From Phanerochaete sordida (lineage: Eukaryota > Basidiomycota > Agaricomycetes > Polyporales > Phanerochaetaceae), in contig BPQB01000128.1 of NCBI GenBank assembly GCA_019973155.2, positions 1-54,401 on the forward strand: a stretch of 54,401 nt of DNA, in the 5' to 3' direction. Shown here piece by piece: positions 36,620-46,863 of this stretch; within the stretch, counting starts at the first letter, position 1, and every line of letters begins with the position of its first letter. The translations under genes were made by a program, and so were the position numbers. Below the pieces are notes generated by a model. It worked only from the letters and a program-made list of their open reading frames with translations. It was not told where the DNA came from and searched no databases.

Positions 36620-38432
36620 ATGATGGAACGTCGAACCTCGAGGACTGTCCTGCTATCTCCCGAAGTGGTACTCATGATTATCGACAGTATCGTGGCAGAC
36701 CACGCCATCCTTTTGAATCGCCTCCGCCCGAAGCAGGGACTTGCTACCATAGCCTCCGTGTGCAAAAGCTGGTGCAATATCATCACTCCCCTCCTCTTCA
36801 AGAGCCTCAACCTGCGTTCTGCAGAAGACCTTCTGTATTTACGAAAGATCCTGGATACCTCGTCCGGGAAATACGCATTGCTGGCCTCTACCATCGAGCA
36901 GATTGAAGTGCGCATCGTGGAGGGAATCAGGAGGATCAACCAACCATGGCTCGTCCACCTTCACTGGCTGTCAAAACGCCTCCTAAAGACACAGTTCTCC
37001 TGCAAGTTTTACCGCGCTGAAAACATTTTCGAGCTTGCGTCATTGGAGGACTGTCTTCGCTCGCCGTTTCGCGCCCTTCCCAGCCTCCCACCCTCCTACA
37101 TGCGTCTGACATTCCTCGAACTGGAAGACGCAATATTCCGGAGCCCTCTCGAGCTTGTGCAGCTTATTAGGGGAATCTCCAGCCTCACTCACTGTGAACT
37201 CATCAGACCTTCATTTGTCGATCTCCGGCCGCTCTCGAGCCCGCGTCACAGCGCGCAGCGAACCTCCTCTCGTCTTCTTTCCTGCAATATTCGTATTCCA
37301 ACCCTGGAGCCCCTGATGAAGAAGCAAATGTTCTGGAATCTTTTTGCAGGCATTCTTCCGGTCCCTCTCAACTTGGATAGAAATATATGGAAGGCAATAC
37401 TCGGCGCCACTTTGAGATACACACCCGACGAGATAAGATTTAGATTGGTAGAGGATGACAGTTCATCAGGTAGGAGTTAAATTGCGATAGTTCTGGCCGC
37501 GTATACTGTAAATAACTAATATATACCGCTTGATGGCAGTTCGAGATTCAATGCGGACAAGAAGAGATGAACCAAGTTGGGCGAATCATGTCCGTATTAC
37601 GAGATGCAAAATGGAAGACAACACGTCCTCGAGTGTGGAAATGCATCCCTCCTATCTGTACGACATCGATTTCCAAACGCCCGTCGACTGGAAGGATGGT
37701 GCTCTGGAGAAGTGGAAGACTGTCCTTCACTGTAGGCATGTGCGGGCTGTGCTCATCGAGTTCCTAGATTACTATGAGACTCTCATGGACGCCGTAGAAT
37801 CGATTTTATCCTGGTCTCTGCATGAGCCGGCTAGTTCTGCCTCGGCGATCGAAAAACTCTATTTATTCTGTGGTATTGGACAGTGGACCGGTGCTGAAAT
37901 TCTTAGCATACCAATCGAGCATCAAATCGACAATGCAACGCTCACTTTCGACCCGCGTGAGCGAGCGGGACGGCTGTTGTTCAAATACCAAGATCGAATA
38001 TATTATCTCAACGACGTGTTATCACGGCAAGAGAAGAACCGAGCGGAGGAGCGCAACCGAGCGGAGGAAGAGCGCAACCGAGCGGAGGAAGAGCGCAACC
38101 GAGCGGAGGAAGAGCGCAACCGAGCGGAGGAAGAGCGCAACCGAGCGGAGGAGGAGTGCAAAAGACGGCTGGAGGAGACGAGGACTCAGGAGGAACTCGA
38201 TCGATGGCGGCAGAAGCAACGCCAATCCTTGGAGAAGGAGCATCGGCGATGGCTGGAGGCGAGACCCCAGCTGCTGGAGGAGCAGCGCACCAACGAGGGA
38301 CGCCAGCGGGCATGGGAGGGGCGCAAGCGAGAGGAGGAGGAACGCGGGCCATACGCAGAGGAATCGGGACGACTCGTGGAAGCGGCGGATCAGAATGCGG
38401 CGGGCGCTGAACTCGAGGAGCGGCGGCGGTGA
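36620..38432 (+). CDS. F-box-like domain protein (subfamily B, copy 2) with charged repeat helix
   Basis: Two exons, 36620-37469 and 37540-38432, give 580 residues. The F-box-like part is SPEVVLMIIDSIVADH ... LATIASVCKSWCNIITPLLFKSL. WLVHLHWLSKRLLKTQF, FRALPSLPPSYMRL, PSFVDLRPLSS and AEILSIPIEHQIDNATLTF match the copy at 27478-30922. Residues after ~445 form a long Glu/Arg helix with six NRAEEER-type units, then further KR/EE-rich sequence, probably a coiled coil. I start at the first of two ATGs at 36620 (MMERRTS), matching MMKRRIS in the paralogue; an ATG at 36470 would add 50 unrelated residues. Its 70 nt intron has GTAGGA..GGCAG borders. Confidence 0.8.
38037..38159 (+). repeat. 21 bp coding minisatellite, six units
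   Basis: The unit AACCGAGCGGAGGAAGAGCGC occurs in four exact copies (38055-38138). It is preceded by an 18 bp variant lacking one codon and followed by a variant with two substitutions. It encodes NRAEEER heptads in the F-box protein. The absence of synonymous differences among the central copies points to recent slippage expansion. Confidence 0.9.
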
Positions 38433-38734
38433 GGGTGCAGAGGCGAGGGTGCAATGAGCTTGAGTGGCTTCGAGGGTGACCTATGGTACGTACTCACAAA
38501 ACCTTTGCGGGCGTACGATGATTGACCGGCGCGCAGATGCAGACTCTATATTTACTGCGAAATGAGGAAGCGCAGGCCTTTCTTCGCGAGCTCTGTCTCG
38601 ATACCAATGCTTACCAGATGTATGCGTCATATCTGACGGCGGCCACGTTATTTCAGCTGCGAGCCGGCGTACTGTAATTTAATGTTATCGTTTTGCGTCA
38701 CAGATATACGGGACAGAGATGGTATCGAGATATC
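38433..38734. other. Gap holding an exon-like block 3' of the F-box gene
   Basis: Between a GTACGT donor-like site near 38,489 and a CGCGCAG acceptor-like site at 38,538 lies a possible intron. It is followed by an open block to about 38,678 that reads LRNEEAQAFLRELCLDTNAY. A similar but disrupted block is present near 31,070-31,170, 3' of the other subfamily B gene. The upstream frame stops before it, so no gene model can include it with confidence. Confidence 0.4.
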
Positions 38735-39493
38735 TCACGTACTAGTCGAGCGCAGCGTCAGGAAATTCGCCCCGATGAGCTTCAGGTCGTACTTCTCCGC
38801 GGAAGCCCAGACGCCCCACCAGCGGTGCTGCTCGAGCCAGTTGAAGTGCTCTGGCGCCTCGTAGGCGATCTGGACGACAGCCTGCGGCTCTATAAACAAG
38901 ACGAACACTGCGAGATACGGCGTGAGTAATTACGCGACTCGTGGGAGACGACACAGACGCACTGTAGCGATGTACGCACGAGTTGGGGCGTGAGTTGGGC
39001 TGGCTGTAGAGTGTGATGGCAGCCTGAATCTTGGGTTCCACGGAGCTCGAGTTTGCGCTCGCGCTGCTGGGCTCTGCGAGGCCTTCAGCCGAGTTACTGT
39101 ACCTGCGCAACGCGCCTTAGCATGCAGCCTCTAGAGACACAATCACGGCCACGCACCACCCAGTGCCTAAAGCTCCTGAACTCGGGGTTCGCGCGCGACG
39201 GCACGTCGGGGTCGAGCATCGCGAGCGTGTACGACGGGTCGCCGCCCGCGCTGTCTCCCGTGCTGTCCGCCTCCTGCACGGTCATGTTCATCGGCGCGAA
39301 GCTCACGAGCGGCTCGTCCTCTGTCTCCTCCTTCGCGAACTCGTTTACGAGCAGCACCTCCTTCCCGCCGCTGGCTGCGTAGAGCACGGAGAGAGGTGCG
39401 TCGGCGTGAAGTGAGCGCGGCAGGCACGACGTCCGGGATGATTTGGTCGCGCGCGAGCGCGGCGACGACGTTCGAGAGTCGATCGAGGGCCAT
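38735..39493 (-). pseudogene. PEBP-like gene, copy 1, probably decayed
   Basis: The start MALDRLSNVVAALARDQIIPDVV and the blocks FAKEETEDEPLVSFAPMNMT, LDPDVPSRANPEFRSFRHWV and LGANFLTLRS-like end (LIGANFLTLRSTST) are those of phosphatidylethanolamine-binding proteins and match the copy at 42060-42816. Relative to it, exon 1 lacks two single bases within about 20 nt (near 39,390-39,410), shifting the frame before the DPDVPSR core. At the start of exon 2 the usual acceptor leads to a stop after two codons. Exon 3 is open. I read this as a recent pseudogene; sequencing error at two sites is the alternative. It is divergent from the oxidase at 39922. Confidence 0.65.
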
Positions 39494-39876
39494 GGCGGGG
39501 GCGGTGCTGGCGCTGGCGCTGGCGGTTGCGGAGCAGATCGCGCGCGGACAGCTCGTGTAAAGCTTGGCCACCGTACGAGCGGCCAACGTCCCTGCAGGTG
39601 ATAGATTACCAGCCGCTAGGCGTGTCAAACAGCATGAAAGCCGCTGGGACAACAAGGCCCTCTGTCCGCTCTTGGACGTGCGCTCCGTGGCTCAGTACCG
39701 ACACAGCGCCATGCAGCAGCAGTATGTCCGCCATTCCCAGCATCTCGAGCAAGATGCGCACAACGCCCCCCGCGCTCCCACCGTCCCGCGCCAGCGTCGC
39801 GGCGCGCAGCACTTATCCCCGCCCCGGTGCGTGCAGCATGCCGTAGCCAGACCTTGCTGGTGCCTCAGGGCCAGGC

Positions 39877-39882
39877 TATAAA
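39877..39882 (+). promoter_or_regulatory. TATA box for FAD-linked oxidase copy A
   Basis: A TATAAA 45 nt upstream of the oxidase start codon. It lies in the ~430 bp region shared with the divergent PEBP copy. Confidence 0.55.
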
Positions 39883-39921
39883 TCCAGCTGGTCCCGCACG
39901 GATGCCGAGGGACGACAAAAC

Positions 39922-41646
39922 ATGCATGACCTCACCTGGCTCGCGCGCACCGTCACCGGCGACATCATCACCCCCACCGATGACGGCTACGACACCGCGC
40001 TCGATCGCTGGGCGCGCAACGCTGTGCGGCGCGCACGCGTCGTAGTGTACGTGCACACCCCCGCGGACGTCGGTGCCGCGCTGCGGTATGCCCGCGAGAA
40101 CGGCCTGCGGCTTGCGATCCACGGCGGCGGGCACAGCCCGAGCGGCGCGTCCTCTGTCGAGGACGGGCTCGTCATCGACTTGTCGCGTTACCTTGACGGC
40201 GTCCGAGTCGATCCGGAAGAGCGCCTCGCGTACGTCGGCGGCGGAGCGAAGTGGGCGGCGGTGAACAAGGCGACGATGGAGCACGGGCTGGCGATGACGG
40301 GCGGGACGGTTGGACACGTAGGTCTCTTCCTCGTATACACCAGACGGCCGCTGACAGACCTTGTAGACTGGCGTCGCGGGGTACGTCCCTCCCGCACCCT
40401 CCCTAATATGCGCTGACCACCGCAGAGTGACACTCGGCGGCGGGAACGGCTGGCTGACGCCAGCGCACGGACTGACGATCGACCACCTCGTGCGCGCGAC
40501 GGTCGTCAGCGCAGACAGCGTCGCGCGCACCTGCAGCGCGGCGGAGCACGCAGACCTCTTCTGGGGCCTGCGCGGCGGCGGCTGCAACTTCGGCGTCGTC
40601 ACCGAGTTCGTGTTCCACCTGCACCCTCAGGAGAAAACGGTGTTCGGCGGCATGGTCGTCTACGCGCCGGAGAAGCTGGAAGCCATTGCGCAGGAAATCG
40701 AGCAGTGGTTCCCGACTGCGGGCCCGAAGGAGGCCGTGCATGTGTTCCCGGGGCGCGCGATGAGTGGTGAGGTGCGTGGCGGGGCCAACATGTGCGGATA
40801 TGGTTGGCTAACTGAGGCTCCGTAGGCTGCAGTGACGCTGTTCATGTTCTACAATGGGCCTGAGTCGGAAGGTCGCGAGAGGTTTAAGGCTTTCACTGAC
40901 CTAGGTAGGCAGCTGGTACACCAAGACATATCCCTGACCGCTGATATGGGTCAACTCTCGAAGGACCGGTCTCTGACGGACGAGACGAGATGACGTACGA
41001 AGCCTTCAACGGCATTCTGGTCAGTACGCGCCATGTATCGTCGGAACAGTGCACTCACCAGCACCTCAGGACGAATGGGCCAGCCCGGGGAAGTGCAACT
41101 GGACGCGGGGCTATATCGTCGACCGCGCCACGAAAGCCCTCAGTCGCACACTCTTCGAGCGCATCGTCACGCTGGGCGACCCTGCGGCCCCGTTCTGGGT
41201 CTCGCTCGGCTTCGAGTACATGTCCCAGGCGGCGGTCAACGCGGTGCCGAGCGACGCCACGGCGTACACGCGCAACCGTCCCGGGCTCGGCAACGCCATC
41301 GGGCTCGTGAGATGGGACGGGGCCAGGCCCGAGCTCGAGCCACGTGCGAAGGAGATCCTCGAGGAGCTCGCAGGGCTTGTCAAGTTTCCCGGGCTGCGCT
41401 ATGGGAATTATAGTGAGTTGTTATGGCTGGGTGTGAAGGAAGACAATGCTGATTTGCACCCACCCAGGTGCGGACAGCTCGGCCTCCAAGGACGAGGTCA
41501 GGCGTATCAGAGCGAAGGAGCTCTACCAGGAGAACTACGCGAGGTTGCAGCAGCTCAAGAGAAAATACGATCCGGAGATGGTCTTCGACAAGTGGTATGT
41601 AATCCATCCTGCAGAGGTCGAGGAGGATGAACCGCGTAGGAACTAG
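39922..41646 (+). CDS. FAD-linked oxidase with BBE domain (copy A)
   Basis: Seven exons (39922-40317, 40367-40380, 40426-40771, 40826-40904, 40964-41019, 41070-41412, 41468-41646) give 470 residues. The PCMH-type FAD domain contains VYVHTPADVGAALRYAREN and IHGGGHSPSG, whose His71 is the likely covalent FAD ligand. HTGVAGVTLGGGNGWL lacks the cysteine used by bicovalent members. The C-terminus NYARLQQLKRKYDPEMVF is the berberine-bridge-enzyme element. Such enzymes oxidise alcohols, sugars or alkaloid-like substrates with O2. No signal peptide is seen, unlike many secreted relatives, so it is probably intracellular; the substrate is unknown. Exon 2 is only 14 nt. Exon lengths from exon 2 onward equal those of copy B, showing a tandem duplicate. 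Confidence 0.88.
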
Positions 41647-42059
41647 GCGTGCTGTGTCACGACAGCTTAATTCGATGACTGTGTGCTTTGAAACAGAAAG
41701 ATCTGAGATCTTTCGAAGTTTGGGGCTGCAGTTGCCGTATATGCGCATGTCAGCGTAGCAAGAGTCATGTTAAATGGTCACTACTGCGCTTCGGGGTCTG
41801 GAGAATCTTCGTCGACCTGCCGTTTGCGATATGTTTAGAAGCACGAGATTCGATGCTGTAATCCTGGAGGATCGTGTGGGAAACAGGGAAAGGCAGGACT
41901 GTTATCGCGAAGTTTGCCTCGTCAATAGTATTGCAATGTCAGATGTATGGGTCTGATGTCACCAGGACCATGTTCCTCCACCGTCCAACCAAAATCTTGT
42001 CATTTAATGTCGCCAATTTGGACGACAGTTGTATAGAACGGCCACGTTATCGACGCATT
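41647..42059. other. Convergent intergenic region between oxidase A and PEBP copy 2
   Basis: It carries the 3' motif TATATGCGCATGTCAGCGTAGC at 41738-41759, also found 3' of oxidase copy B and, slightly altered, 3' of the dead oxidase near 50,178. No gene is seen. Confidence 0.5.
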
Positions 42060-42816
42060 TCACGCATCAGGAGAACGCAGCGTCAGGAAATTCGCGCCAA
42101 CGAGCTTCAGGCCGTACTTCTCCGCGAAGGCAAACACGTCCCACGAGCGGCGCTGCTCAAGCTCGTTGAAGTGCTCTGGCGCGTCGTGTGGGATCTGGAC
42201 GCCCGACGGCGGCTCGAGGAACAGGAGGAACGCTGCGACACACGCCGTGATTAATTGCACGCTTCGTAGAACAAGACGCGGACGCACTGTAGCGATGCAC
42301 GCCCGAGTTGGGGCGTGGGCCGGGCGGGCGGTAGGGTGTAATGGCGGCCTGCGTCTTCAGCGCCGCGGAGCTCGAGGTCGTGCTCGCGCTGCTGGGCTCT
42401 GCGGGGGACTTCAGCCCTGTTACCTGCGCGACGCGCATCAGCGAGCAACCTCCAAGAGCAGAGTAACAGCCACGCACCACCCAGTGCCTAAAACTCTTGA
42501 ACTCCGGGTTCGCGCGCGAGGGGACGTCGGGGTCGAGCATCGCAAGCGTATACGACGGGTCGCCGCCCGCGCCCTCGCCCGTACTGTCCGCCTCCTGCAC
42601 GGTCATGTTCATCGGCGCGAAGCTTACGAGCGGCTCGTCTTCCGTCTCCTCCTTCGCGAACTCGTTCCCGAGCAGCACCTCCTTCCCGCCGCCGGCCGCG
42701 TAGAGCACGGAGAAGAGGTGCGTTGGCGTGAAGTTCAGTTCCGCGGGCACGACGTCGGGGATGATCTTGTCGCGCGCGAGCGCGGCGACGACGTTTGAGA
42801 GAGGGTCGAGGGCCAT
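42060..42816 (-). CDS. PEBP-like protein (phosphatidylethanolamine-binding family), copy 2
   Basis: Exons 42816-42478, 42423-42288 and 42232-42060 give 215 residues. The core LDPDVPSRANPEFKSFRHWV is the PEBP signature around the anion-binding pocket, and VHRYTFLLFLEPPSG carries the conserved HRY segment. SWDVFAFAEKYGLKLVGANFL closes the family fold. PEBPs bind phospholipid head groups or act as inhibitors of proteases and kinases; the fungal role is not known. I start at MALDPLSN because the neighbouring copy has the same start. The frame stays open upstream to 42966 without a convincing signal peptide. Its gene is divergent from oxidase copy B, 1.16 kb away. Confidence 0.85.
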
Positions 42817-43927
42817 GGCGGGGGTGCTGGTGCTGGTGCTGGTGGTTGCGGAGCAGGTCGCACCCAGACAGCTCACGGTCGTCTGGAGCGGGGAGCGGGA
42901 CGTCCGGGCCGCAGCTGGGAGCCGGTGCGTCATGCGACGCTGGGGCACGCAGACCCCGGACGCCAAGAAACGCCACGAAGGTGATGCGCTCTTGCCTGAA
43001 GAGGCAAGCGTCGGGCGGCCCGCTCGCTGCGTCGCGCAGCGATCGCAAATACTGCCGCGCTCGATATCCTGTTACGACGACCTCATTCTTGTCCTCACGC
43101 GGGAGTCAGCATCTCACTAATTTCTGGAATCTTTGATAGTACTGCCAGTGAATAGCTGCAGACTAGGACCTGGAAGGCGTCGGAGCTCCGAGTCATCTCT
43201 CCGCTTGTTTCACGTCGTTCGAGCCACGTCGAGCATCCAAGCATAATCTACTCCCAAATATGCACGATATTCAGCTCTTTTAATGAGCATATGCTGCGTT
43301 GAGACGCGAACTGTCAACCAGTCCGCAAACATCAAATTATCCTTCGCCCACCGCATATCCGTCCGGATCTGCGGGAAGCGGGTGTTAGCTGAACATCGGC
43401 ATGTTTAGCGTTGTCGCTGGTTCTCGAGGCATCTAGGCCTTGAGTACTGAAGATTTCAAGTGTTCCGTACGGCGAGCATCTTTGACGACGTGATATAGAG
43501 CAACGGCGCATCTACGTGAGATATCTTCCGTCACGTAGACCGTCCGCTTGCTCAGAAAGAGCGGCCAAAGCCATGCAATGTTAACTCCCGCTCTGCTGTC
43601 CGCTTCGAGGGGACCATCCATGCTTGAGCTAGATTACGTGCCCTGACCGCTAGTCACCTCAGACAGCGTGAGAACCACTCGTTACGCAGGGCCCTCTATC
43701 CATTCCTGGCCGCGCGCTGCGTGCCTCCGCAACAACACAGCATCACTCTCGAGTAGCAGTACGCCCGACGCTCCCCACATGTCCAGCGAACTGCCCATGC
43801 CCCGACCTGCGCCTTCCCACCCTCCCTCGTCGACGCCGCGGCCGCGGGCCTCGCGCGCACTTAGCATATACCTCGACTCCTCAGCACCCATCGTGCCCAA
43901 GCAGAACCTTGCCCGCGAGCCCGAGCC
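42817..43927. other. Divergent intergenic region between PEBP copy 2 and oxidase B
   Basis: About 1.1 kb with no recognised gene. It is much longer than the equivalent 430 bp region between the first PEBP/oxidase pair, so one of them gained or lost sequence. Confidence 0.5.
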
Positions 43928-43933
43928 TATATA
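43928..43933 (+). promoter_or_regulatory. TATA box for FAD-linked oxidase copy B
   Basis: A TATATA 45 nt upstream of the start codon, the same spacing as in copy A. Confidence 0.55.
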
Positions 43934-43972
43934 GACCGCCCCCAGCAGCCAGCAAGGCACAGCAACACAACC

Positions 43973-45707
43973 ATGCCAACCACGCACGACCTCGCCTGGC
44001 TCACGCGCACCGTCACGGGCGACATCATTACTCCCGCCGACACAGGCTACGACGCCGCGCTCGGGCGCTGGGCACGCAACGCCGTGCGGCGCGCACGCAT
44101 CGTCGTGTACGTGCGCACGCCCGCGGACGTCGGCGCCGCACTGCGGTACGCGCGCGAGAACGGGCTGAAGGTCGCGATCCACGGCGGCGGGCACAGCCCG
44201 AGCGGCGCGTCGTCCGTCGAGGACGGGCTCGTCATCGACCTGTCGCGGTATCTTGATGGCGTGCGGGTCGACCCCGAGGAGTGCCTCGCGTACGTCGGCG
44301 GCGGTGCGAAGTGGGCGGCGGTGAATAAGGCGACGATGGAGCACGGGCTTGCGATGACGGGCGGGACGATTGGACATGTGGGTCTCTTCTTCCCGCTCGC
44401 CAGATTGCGCGCTGATCGACTCCATAGACGGGCGTCGCGGGGTGCGTTTTTCCTGCGTCCAACGCCTTCCCCGACAACACGCTGACCACTGCAGACTGAC
44501 GCTCGGCGGCGGGAACGGCTGGCTGACGCCGGCGCACGGGCTGACGATCGACCACCTCGTGCGCGCGACGGTCGTCAGCGCAGACGGCGTCGCGCGCACC
44601 TGCAGCGCGGCAGAGCACGCAGACCTCTTCTGGGGCCTGCGCGGCGGTGGCTGCAACTTCGGCGTCGTCACCGAGTTCGTGTTCCGCCTGCACCCTCAAG
44701 AGAAAATGGTGTTCGGCGGCATGGTCGTCTACGCGCCAGAGAAGCTCGAGGCTATTGCGCAGGAGCTCGAGCGGTGGTTCCCGACCGCGGGCTCGAAGGA
44801 GGCTGTGCATGTGTATCCGGGGCGTGCTATGAGCGGGGAGGTGCGTGACGAGATGGGCCTGGGTGCATATAGTCGGCTGATTGAGGCTTGGTAGCCTGCT
44901 GTTACGTTGCTGATGTTCTACAACGGGCCTGAGTCAGAGGGGCGCGAGGTCTTCAAGGCTTTCACTGACCTTGGTGGGCGATTGAGCTCGGATATGGACT
45001 TGCTGGCCGCTGACAAGGATCCACCGCTGCAGGCCCAATTTCTGACAGGCGGCACGAAATGCCCTACGAGACCTTCAACACAATGCTGGTCAGTTCCTTC
45101 CTCCACTCTGCAAAACCCACACTCACCAGCACCAGGACAAATGGGCCGGGCCGGGCAAATGCAACTGGACGCGCGGCTTCGTCGTCGACCGCGCGAGCAA
45201 GGCGCTCACGCGCACGCTCTTCGAGCGCATCGTCGCGCTCGGGGACCCCGCGGGCCCGTTCCGCGTCTCGCTCTGCTTCGAGTACATGTCGCAGGCCGCG
45301 GTCGACGCGGTCCCGAACGGCGCGACGGCGTACGCGCGCAACCGCCCTGGACTGGGGAATGGGATTGGGCTCGTGAGCTGGGACGGTGCCAAGCCCGAGC
45401 TCGAGCCCCGTGCGAAGGAGATCCTCGAGGAGCTCGCGGGGCTCGTCAAATTCCCGGGGTTGCGCTACGGGAATTACAGTAAGTTGGTGTGCGTTCTGGT
45501 GCGGATGACGGTGCTGATACACACCTAGGCGCGGAAAGCGATGCTTCGAAGGATGAAGTCAGACGTATCAGGGCGAAGGACCTATACCAGGAGCATTACC
45601 CGCGACTGCAACAGCTCAAGAGGCAGTATGACCCGGAGATGGTCTTCGATAAGTGGTATGTCATCCATCCTGCCGACGAGGAGGAGGATAAGCCGCAAGG
45701 GAAGTAG
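43973..45707 (+). CDS. FAD-linked oxidase with BBE domain (copy B)
   Basis: Seven exons (43973-44377, 44428-44441, 44495-44840, 44895-44973, 45033-45088, 45136-45478, 45529-45707) give 473 residues. The protein is highly similar to copy A throughout: IHGGGHSPSG with the FAD-binding His, HTGVAGLTLGGGNGWL, ADLFWGLRGGGCNFGVVTEF, DKWAGPGKCNWTRGFVVDRA and HYPRLQQLKRQYDPEMVF. Exon 1 is nine bases longer, from three extra N-terminal codons. All later exons have lengths identical to copy A while introns differ. It is tail-to-tail with a dead RPP1 copy. The enzyme class is firm; the substrate is not. Confidence 0.88.
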
Positions 45708-45899
45708 GATTTTTGTGGTGTGATGATTAGCTTCTTTGAGTCTGCGCCAGGATTCGGGAGTTGGAAAGTCTAGAGTTTTTTTTTTTTACTCTATATATGC
45801 GCATGTCAGTGTAGCCGGAATACACTGTTGACGTCCTCGTTGTCGCGTAGCCATCTCTTAATTATGTTATGATTGAAGGCGGGCTAGAGGACCAACAGC

Positions 45900-46600
45900 T
45901 GCTACAGGAAACATAAACCACATGGTTCAAGTGCGCAGCTACTACTCCTAGATGTTTGGTGAGCTCAATCGCAGAGAGAATGCAACAGTCCAGGCACAAG
46001 TCCGCGACGTCTCGCTGTGGACACAGACTCGCCCGGTGCGCGCCACCGGCAGTGCTGACGATGCGCTCGTCCTTCATCGCCCGCACGACATCGCGCAGCT
46101 CCTGACTCCCGAGCCTGCGCCCCTATCGTCGCCTTCTACACTGGACACGCCGTTACACGACGGCCAGAGCATCGTGCTGTGCTTGCGCGCGGTACGGACG
46201 GGTATGTGCCTCAGATTGAAGGGGAGGGGGAGCAGGAGGGTGCCGCGTGAGAGAGATATGCGAGAGGAAGCGATGCTGTAGTAGTCGTGGTTGTGAGCGC
46301 AATGAGGTCATACATCGCGAACCAGGAGGCATACTCCTTATCATATGCGCAAACATGAGCGACTCTGGGGACGTTCGGACTGGCGGCAAGGACGCACCTA
46401 GCCAGCTGAAGCTCCCTTTCGCTGTCTTTTGCAAGCACCATCGTGCCCAGTCAAGAGTGCTGATACTCTGCGCTGTCTCAGCTGTCCAAGGAGCGCGTCA
46501 ACAGCGTATGGTCGCGCCCTCATGCCGAGATTCTTGTCGTAAGCTCGGCGGGGAGGAACGAAACCGTGAGCAAGTCTTTCTGAGGTTCCTGGGCGTGCCT
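45900..46600 (-). pseudogene. Decayed partial copy of RPP1 (RNase P/MRP subunit)
   Basis: Read on the minus strand the relic aligns with the intact gene at 50328-51672. VDALLGQLRQRRVSALLTG matches VEPLLARLRKRSGVAFLKR. YDLIALTTTTTTASLPLAYLSHAAPS matches YDLIALLPTTATSFSLACLSHTTPS (each split by different substitutions). RDVADLCLDCCILSAIEL matches the exon/intron junction read-through RDVGNLCVDCCILSAIGL. Intron sequence is included, so this was copied as DNA, not from RNA. Frame changes and missing parts exclude function. Confidence 0.78.
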
Positions 46601-46863
46601 GCCCTTTCATTTCTTCGAATTTACGTGCCCATGATCTGCATAATCAGCTACTACACGGACTGAGACGTTGAGGCCGGTAGACGTGGTGATAGACATAAGC
46701 TCGTCGTGGAGCGGAGTAGAGAGCGAGAGGCGCCTTGTCCTGCATCCCGAGCATTTCCGCATTTGGGGTAGAGGCGGGGCGCCCATCCAATTGCTCTGCA
46801 CTGTCGCGCGATAATTACTACAATAAATACAGCGTCTGCACATGCTGGCTATAGAGCAAGACC

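Noticed and set aside
38037..38159. Short regular repeats as a possible CRISPR array
   Set aside because: Units are contiguous with no spacers, in frame, and encode a heptad repeat; the host is a eukaryote.
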